NCBI RefSeq assembly: GCF_003970385.1
Contig: NZ_RXZH01000006.1
Coordinates: 1-64,000, forward strand
From: Vibrio aquaticus
Lineage (GTDB): Bacteria; Pseudomonadota; Gammaproteobacteria; Enterobacterales; Vibrionaceae
Direction: 5' to 3'
Length of the DNA: 64,000 nt
Shown: positions 59,128 through 64,000 of the stretch, piece by piece
Layout of the letters: the number at the start of each line of letters is the position of its first letter
Numbering within the stretch: the stretch's first letter is position 1
Position numbers and translations under genes: made by a program
Notes under the pieces: generated by a model
What the model was told of the DNA's origin: nothing
Databases searched by the model: none
What the model saw: only the letters and a program-made list of their open reading frames with translations

Positions 59128-60663
59128 ATGCTATCCCCACAATCAAAAGTAAAAGTCCAAGGTGCGGGACGATTCCTATCCAATATGGTCATGCCAAACA
59201 TCGGGGCTTTTATCGCTTGGGGGCTGATATCTGCACTGTTCATTCCAACGGGGTGGATGCCCAATGAGCAATTAGCGTCGTTAAGCGCTCCGATGATCAC
59301 GTATTTGATTCCAATCCTCATTGGCTACAGTGGTGGACGCTTAGTTGCTGGAGAGCGAGGGGCTGTGGTCGGTGCGGTGACCACTATGGGGCTGGTTGCC
59401 GGTTCTGAAATTCCAATGCTGATGGGAGCGATGATTGCCGGACCAATGAGCGGCCTCATCATCAAAAAGTTTGATGCGCTTATTGCGGGTCGAATCAAAA
59501 GTGGTTTTGAGATGTTGGTGAATAACTTCTCTGCCGGCATTGTTGGCATGTTGGGCGCCATTCTTTGTCTATATTTTGTAGGGCCTGCCGTTTCAATGGC
59601 ATCTGCGGCGATCGCAAGTGGTATTGAAATACTGATTGAGTCAGATACGCTGATCTTGTTGTCAGTGCTTGTCGAGCCAGCCAAAATCTTGTTTTTGAAC
59701 AACGCGATCAATCACGGTATCTTCTCACCACTTGGTATTCAGCAGGTTCAAGAGGTTGGTCAATCCGTTTTCTTCTTAATTGAATCAAATCCAGGACCGG
59801 GTTTAGGAGTGTTACTTGCGTACATTTTGACGAGTCGTGGGCGAGTCCAACAGACATCTGCCGGAGCGACCATTATCCATTTATTTGGTGGGATCCAAGA
59901 GGTTTACTTTCCTTATGTATTAATGAACCCACGTTTGATCATTGCACTGATCGCAGGGGGAATGTCGGGGATCTACATACTCGGATTATTCGAAGCAGGA
60001 TTATTTTCGCCAGCTTCACCGGGTTCAATCATTGCGATTCTATTGATGACGCCTAAAAGCTCACTCGTTGGAGTCGTGTTATCTGTTTCCGTTTCTACTT
60101 TGGTCTCTTTTTCTATCGCTACCTTGTTACTAAGACAAAAGCAAAGCAATCAATCGATAGAGGATTCAGCGACGAGCACGGCTTCTCGTGCTGCCGGCCT
60201 CAAGCAAACGACTCAGTTAGAACAGGTGCAAATAACCCCGCAGCATGTTTGTTTAGATGTCTCTGCTTCGAACAGCAAAGAGGTTATTGCTCAGTTGGGC
60301 AACAAGTTAGTTGAACTAGGGCATGTTGAACCTGAGTACATAGAAGAAATGCATAAACGAGAAGCCTTACTGTCAACCTATCTAGGGAACGCTATTGCAT
60401 TGCCTCACGGAATGATTGGTGGCAAACAATATGTTAAAAAAGAGGGCATTGTTTTTGGTCAGATTCCCTCAGGCATTAAATGGGGGAGCGAGCCAGATGA
60501 TGTTGCTAAGGTTGTTATTGCAATTGCTGCGAAAGGAGAGCGTCATATTCAAATATTATCGTCAATTAGCTCAACGCTAGACAGCAAAGAAACGCTTGAA
60601 CGTTTATACATGACCACTAATGTTGAAGAAGTGGTGACGTTACTCAATGGAAGGGTAAGCTAA
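59128..60663 (+). CDS. Mannitol-type PTS permease lacking IIB (IIC-IIA fusion)
   Basis: 511 residues. The IIC domain (about 1-340) closely resembles the MtlA encoded at 61859, including MVMPNIGAFIAWG and NHGIFSPLGIQQ. In the key GGI-X-E motif it has Gln257 (GGIQEVYFPYVLMNP) where MtlA has His257, with the Glu kept. A variable linker follows, then a IIA domain (about 370-510) with phospho-His427 in IALPHGMIGG. The cysteine-bearing IIB domain present in MtlA is absent altogether, and no internal stop or frame break accounts for it. It probably imports a polyol using another protein's IIB (perhaps MtlA's), or acts in sensing. It shares one base with the MtlR-like gene. Confidence 0.9.
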   Translation: MLSPQSKVKVQGAGRFLSNMVMPNIGAFIAWGLISALFIPTGWMPNEQLASLSAPMITYLIPILIGYSGGRLVAGERGAVVGAVTTMGLVAGSEIPMLMGAMIAGPMSGLIIKKFDALIAGRIKSGFEMLVNNFSAGIVGMLGAILCLYFVGPAVSMASAAIASGIEILIESDTLILLSVLVEPAKILFLNNAINHGIFSPLGIQQVQEVGQSVFFLIESNPGPGLGVLLAYILTSRGRVQQTSAGATIIHLFGGIQEVYFPYVLMNPRLIIALIAGGMSGIYILGLFEAGLFSPASPGSIIAILLMTPKSSLVGVVLSVSVSTLVSFSIATLLLRQKQSNQSIEDSATSTASRAAGLKQTTQLEQVQITPQHVCLDVSASNSKEVIAQLGNKLVELGHVEPEYIEEMHKREALLSTYLGNAIALPHGMIGGKQYVKKEGIVFGQIPSGIKWGSEPDDVAKVVIAIAAKGERHIQILSSISSTLDSKETLERLYMTTNVEEVVTLLNGRVS

Positions 60664-61232
60664 TGCCTTCAATGTTAGCGGCAGAAGCTCATTATAGTGA
60701 AGCTATCTATATACCTAATGAGTCAGATTTACTTGAGGTGATCTCACAAGCTGACACGCCTAGCGCAGTGATCAGTGCAGCGTACCATGCACTCGATGAT
60801 GCGGTTGGTTCGGTAATGCAGACCCTTCTCTCACAAAATGAGAAAGGGGTTAGCTACATCGTCGCGCCACTTATGACAAATAAAGGGCCACTTGGTGATA
60901 TCAAGGTTCGGGCAGGTTTGTTGTTAGGGCTCGGGGTTATCCATCGAGATGTATACGAGGATCTTGAAGTGTTCTTGCGGTTAAAAGAGTATTTTGAGGA
61001 GGCCAGTAAAGCGATACCGTTCACGGATCTTTATGTACTGACAGAGCTGCGTAGTGTCGACATTATCAAGCGAACAATGCCGATAGAATACGATCCGAGT
61101 ATGATTTCGGGGCTTTCAGATACAATGATGAGAATGTTTATAGATCGTCATAATCAGAAAGTGACTTCGACAATAGTGCTCGCGATCACTGAATTAGTCG
61201 CTGTACTTCGTCATGGGGCCTCAAGAGTCTAA
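60663..61232 (+). CDS. MtlR-family regulator-like protein
   Basis: 189 residues, near the 195 of E. coli MtlR (the mannitol repressor). It shows the MtlR core VSYIVAPLMTNKGPLGDIKVRAGLLLGLGVIHRDVYEDL. MtlR folds as all-helical and has no ordinary DNA-binding domain; it acts on the mtl operon by an unclear route. It overlaps the IIC-IIA stop by one base (TAATG), so the two are co-translated. Most vibrios carry mtlR after mtlD; whether that copy exists here lies beyond the window. Confidence 0.85.
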   Translation: MPSMLAAEAHYSEAIYIPNESDLLEVISQADTPSAVISAAYHALDDAVGSVMQTLLSQNEKGVSYIVAPLMTNKGPLGDIKVRAGLLLGLGVIHRDVYEDLEVFLRLKEYFEEASKAIPFTDLYVLTELRSVDIIKRTMPIEYDPSMISGLSDTMMRMFIDRHNQKVTSTIVLAITELVAVLRHGASRV

Positions 61233-61460
61233 GAGTTGCTATTGCTCCCCCTAGTCGTTTAAGTAGAGAGCTAATTCTCGTTCGAAATACTCTCTTGCTC
61301 CAACTCTCTGCTCTCAATATTTATCGTTACTACTGGTATCTGTTTTCGAGATCAGTAACGTCTTCCCTACGGCTTTTACCCGCCCTTAAGTGGTATTAAA
61401 ACACTTCTTTCTATTCCAAGTGCTTGTCTAGCGCATAGCTTCCACAGTGATATGTATTTG

Positions 61461-61475
61461 TGTAATTTAATTACA
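61461..61475. promoter_or_regulatory. HexR-type operator
   Basis: TGTAATTTAATTACA is a perfect 15-bp palindrome and matches the published HexR consensus (TGTAATTAAATTACA) at 14 of 15 bases. HexR is an RpiR-family controller of central carbon metabolism. Confidence 0.6.
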
Positions 61476-61572
61476 AAATGCAATTTTTTGGCTGATATGC
61501 AACCTGTTATTAGCGTTTTTTGGGTGATATTTGAGCGGGAAATTGCCACGAAAATTTTGGATTTTTCATAAG

Positions 61573-61588
61573 TGTGACTTTTGTCACT
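61573..61588. promoter_or_regulatory. CRP-type site 1 upstream of mtlA
   Basis: TGTGACTTTTGTCACT fits TGTGA-N6-TCACA with one mismatch. Confidence 0.7.
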
Positions 61589-61733
61589 AATTATTTGGCG
61601 GGCGGCTTGGTGGTTATTGTGATCAATGTCTCGGTGTAATGATACTCATTAGCTTTAATTTGGCCATGTAATTTTAGAACTGTGTAAAAATGTGATTTTA
61701 ATCTTCATTTTTTTGTTGGTGATGTTTTGTTGA

Positions 61734-61749
61734 TGTGATTTTTGTCACT
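61734..61749. promoter_or_regulatory. CRP-type site 2 upstream of mtlA
   Basis: TGTGATTTTTGTCACT fits TGTGA-N6-TCACA with one mismatch, 110 bases before the mtlA start. Mannitol uptake is a classic CRP target. Confidence 0.7.
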
Positions 61750-61858
61750 AAAAATGCTCTGGTGATGAGTTTTTGGATTCTTGTGTTAAGTTTCTCTCAA
61801 CTTTTTAGAGCACATTTTCGACCATTTGGTCATCCAATACATTACTGAGGTCACCCTT

Positions 61859-63748
61859 ATGTTATCTCCAGAAGCAAAGATTAAGGTTCAAAACTTTGGT
61901 CGTTTCTTATCCAATATGGTAATGCCAAACATCGGCGCATTCATTGCGTGGGGTTTCATTACCGCACTTTTCATTCCAACTGGTTGGCTACCTAACGAAA
62001 CGTTAGCGTCAATGGTTGGACCTATGATTACTTACCTGCTACCACTACTTATCGGTTACACCGGTGGTAAAATGGTTGGTGGCGACCGCGGTGCGGTGGT
62101 AGGTGCCATTACGACAATGGGTGTTATTGTAGGCACTGACATTCCAATGTTTATGGGCGCGATGATTGTTGGACCTCTTGGTGGTATCGCAATCAAGAAG
62201 TTTGATGAAGCTATTCACGGCAAAGTGAAGAGCGGATTCGAGATGCTTGTGAACAACTTCTCTGCCGGTATCATCGGTATGATCTGTGCGATTATCGCTT
62301 TCTTAGCAATTGGTCCAGCAGTCAAAGTTTTGTCTAGTGGTTTAGCGGCAGGTGTTAACACTATGGTTGAAGCTGGTCTTCTTCCATTAGCATCAATCTT
62401 CGTAGAACCTGCGAAAATTCTTTTCCTTAATAACGCTATCAACCACGGTATTTTCTCACCTCTTGGTATCCAGCAGTCTGAAGAACTTGGTCGCTCAATC
62501 TTCTTCCTAATCGAAGCGAACCCTGGTCCTGGTCTAGGTCTACTGCTTGCTTACATGGTGTTTGGTAAAGGCAGCGCGAAGCAATCGGCGGCGGGTGCAT
62601 CAATCATCCACTTCTTAGGTGGTATCCACGAGATTTACTTCCCTTACGTACTAATGAACCCACGTCTAATCCTAGCGGTCATTGCTGGTGGTATGGCTGG
62701 TGTATTCACTAACGTAATGTTCAGCTCTGGTCTAATTTCTCCAGCGTCTCCAGGTTCAATCTTTGCGATTCTACTGATGACGCCAAAAGGTGCTTACGTT
62801 GGTGTTGTGCTTTCAGTGCTTGCGGCAACAGCCGTATCGTTCGTAGTAGCATCAATCCTACTTAAAACGACATCTCAAGAAGATGAAGAAGACTCGCTAG
62901 AAAAAGCTTCTGCACAAATGAAAGGCATGAAAGCTTCTTCTAAAGGTGCAACAACAGGTACAGATATCAACCTAGCAGATGTGAAAGCAGTATACGTAGC
63001 TTGTGATGCAGGTATGGGTTCAAGTGCAATGGGTGCGGGTTTGCTACGTAAGAAAGTCGACGCCGCTGGCCTAGACATCACGGTAACGAACTACGCAATC
63101 AACAATCTTCCTGCGGACTCAAAAATTGTTATCACGCACAAAGATCTAACGGATCGTGCACGTAATACCATTCCAGGTGCATTGCACATGTCTCTAAACA
63201 ATTTCTTAGATGGTGCGGTGTACGACAAGCTGGTTACGGAGCTAGTTGAAGCTCAGACAGGTGATGTAAAAAAGTCTGAAGCGCCAGTAGCTGTTGTAGA
63301 GGAAGAGAAAGAAGAAGGTCTCACTCTAACTGCTGACGCTGTATTCCTAGGTCTAAAATCGGACAACAAGAAAGACGCGATTAAATTTGCGGGTGAGCAA
63401 CTGGTTAAGCTTGGCAACGTAGCGCCTGAATATATTGAAGGTATGTTTGCTCGTGAAGAACTAGTGTCTACCTACTTAGGTGAATCAATCGCAGTACCAC
63501 ACGGCACGATTGAAGCTAAGCAGCACGTACAAAAAACAGGCATCGTGTTCTGCCAGTACCCAGAAGGTATCCAATGGGGTGAAGACGAAGATGATATCGC
63601 CAAGATGGTTATTGGTATCGCCGCTCAAGGTGATGAGCACAACATGGTACTGATGGCTATTACCAATTCCCTTGATGACGAAGAAGCCGTGGAGCGCTTA
63701 CAAAACACCACCAATCCAGAAGATGTTTTGAAAATTCTAAACGGATAA
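61859..63748 (+). CDS. mtlA: Mannitol-specific PTS enzyme IICBA
   Basis: 629 residues. Domains in order: IIC (about 1-340, with His257 in GGIHEIYFPYVL), IIB (about 375-465, phospho-Cys382 in YVACDAGMGSSAMGAG) and IIA (about 490-629, phospho-His548 in IAVPHGTIEA). It brings mannitol in as mannitol-1-phosphate. The start is ATG 61859 with GAGG 9 bases upstream; an in-frame start at 61826 has none. mtlD follows 140 bases later. Its own promoter region upstream shows CRP- and HexR-type sites. Confidence 0.96.
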   Translation: MLSPEAKIKVQNFGRFLSNMVMPNIGAFIAWGFITALFIPTGWLPNETLASMVGPMITYLLPLLIGYTGGKMVGGDRGAVVGAITTMGVIVGTDIPMFMGAMIVGPLGGIAIKKFDEAIHGKVKSGFEMLVNNFSAGIIGMICAIIAFLAIGPAVKVLSSGLAAGVNTMVEAGLLPLASIFVEPAKILFLNNAINHGIFSPLGIQQSEELGRSIFFLIEANPGPGLGLLLAYMVFGKGSAKQSAAGASIIHFLGGIHEIYFPYVLMNPRLILAVIAGGMAGVFTNVMFSSGLISPASPGSIFAILLMTPKGAYVGVVLSVLAATAVSFVVASILLKTTSQEDEEDSLEKASAQMKGMKASSKGATTGTDINLADVKAVYVACDAGMGSSAMGAGLLRKKVDAAGLDITVTNYAINNLPADSKIVITHKDLTDRARNTIPGALHMSLNNFLDGAVYDKLVTELVEAQTGDVKKSEAPVAVVEEEKEEGLTLTADAVFLGLKSDNKKDAIKFAGEQLVKLGNVAPEYIEGMFAREELVSTYLGESIAVPHGTIEAKQHVQKTGIVFCQYPEGIQWGEDEDDIAKMVIGIAAQGDEHNMVLMAITNSLDDEEAVERLQNTTNPEDVLKILNG

Positions 63749-63779
63749 CAAGAAGCTCTAGTCAAGCTCCTGAGTGAAC

Positions 63780-63802
63780 GAGGCCAGGCCCCCTCTGGCC
63801 TC
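63780..63802 (+). terminator. Attenuator-like hairpin between mtlA and mtlD
   Basis: GAGGCCAG / CTGGCCTC with a 7-base loop and ATTTT after it. The weak T-tract suits partial termination that would set mtlA above mtlD. Confidence 0.55.
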
Positions 63803-63888
63803 ATTTTCCAGTCTAGATAGTTTACGGTTTGGAAGACAGCTCTAAATCGTTACCTATATAGATTACATAGTTAAAAGGTCTACAGATT

Positions 63889-64000
63889 ATGAAAGCGTTA
63901 CATTTCGGTGCGGGTAATATCGGTCGTGGTTTCATTGGTAAGTTACTAGCAGATGCGGGTCTTGAAGTGACGTTCGCAGACGTAAACGAGACGGTTGTTA
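63889..64000 (+). CDS. mtlD: Mannitol-1-phosphate 5-dehydrogenase, start only
   Basis: The first 37 codons, running off the window. The N-terminus reads [20 protein letters not shown], the NAD-binding start of MtlD, followed by [17 protein letters not shown]. It oxidises mannitol-1-phosphate to fructose-6-phosphate. The gene lies 140 bases after mtlA behind a possible attenuator. A ribosome site is present but weak (AAAAGG). Confidence 0.95.
   Translation, partial: MKALHFGAGNIGRGFIGKLLADAGLEVTFADVNETVV

Larger units (their letters stand above)
61233..61858. other. Long leader region upstream of mtlA
   Basis: 626 bases with no convincing gene. It holds a HexR-type palindrome (61461-61475), two CRP-type sites (61573-61588 and 61734-61749), and a bulged hairpin at about 61325-61360. 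In V. cholerae the matching region encodes MtlS, a small RNA antisense to the mtlA 5' leader; I cannot confirm a counterpart by eye. Confidence 0.6.

Noticed and set aside
59128..60663. The IIC-IIA gene as a frameshifted pseudogene of mtlA
   Set aside because: The frame is open throughout, the linker is clean, both remaining domains keep their motifs, and the sequence has diverged as an independent gene.

Overview
The window is a stretch of the main chromosome of a Vibrio-type gammaproteobacterium. The evidence is the gene content and order: the rpoN-lpt-kds cluster divergent from mla-murA, the metK-sprT-endA-rsmE-gshB-yqgE-ruvX run next to pilT/pilU, tkt-epd-pgk-fbaA-mscS-yggE, and arrays of tRNA-Asn/Thr/Phe. 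Base composition and codon use look uniform throughout. I could not fix the species. No prophage, insertion sequence, integron, CRISPR array or defence island is visible; almost everything is core housekeeping.

Layout. 1-1160: end of an rRNA operon (5S tail, tRNA-Asp) and a DedA membrane protein. 1187-7767: a CPA1 Na+/H+ antiporter, metH behind a MetJ operator, and mgtE. 7877-15575 (minus strand): ptsO-rapZ-ptsN-hpf-rpoN-lptB-lptA-lptC-kdsC-kdsD-yrbG, joining nitrogen-PTS signalling, sigma-54, LPS export and Kdo synthesis. 15812-21255 (plus): mlaFEDCB-ibaG-murA (outer-membrane lipid asymmetry and peptidoglycan precursor) and plsC. 21468-24626: two related minus-strand tRNA arrays around a chemoreceptor gene. 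24690-34171: mltC-yggX-mutY, divergent trmB, a glutaminase, then hemW-rdgB-DUF4426-yggU-yggT-proC-yggS. 34197-36352: the twitching ATPases pilT and pilU, followed by a tandem pair of 103-bp palindromic repeats. 36663-43130 (minus): ruvX, yqgE, gshB, rsmE, endA, sprT, a DUF2189 protein and metK. 43449-51586: tkt, a small zinc-ribbon protein, epd-pgk-fbaA, mscS and yggE. 51689-58972: a diguanylate cyclase, a GntR/FCD regulator, pyk, and a DeoR-family regulator beside glmS. 59128-64000: a mannitol-PTS paralogue lacking its IIB domain with an MtlR-like partner, then canonical mtlA and the start of mtlD.

Regulation seen directly: perfect MetJ boxes at both metH and metK; CAAACGTTTG-type LacI/PurR-family palindromes between metK and tkt and before fbaA; a HexR-type palindrome and two CRP-type sites in the 626-bp leader of mtlA; an inverted repeat spanning the promoter of the DeoR regulator before glmS; and matching sigma-70 promoters in front of both tRNA arrays.

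The most unusual content is the IIC-IIA permease paralogue (no IIB, His to Gln in the GGI-H-E motif) paired with an MtlR-like protein directly upstream of mtlA. Next are the 103-bp palindromic repeats and the duplicated tRNA arrays. I found no clearly novel multi-gene defence or biosynthetic system here.
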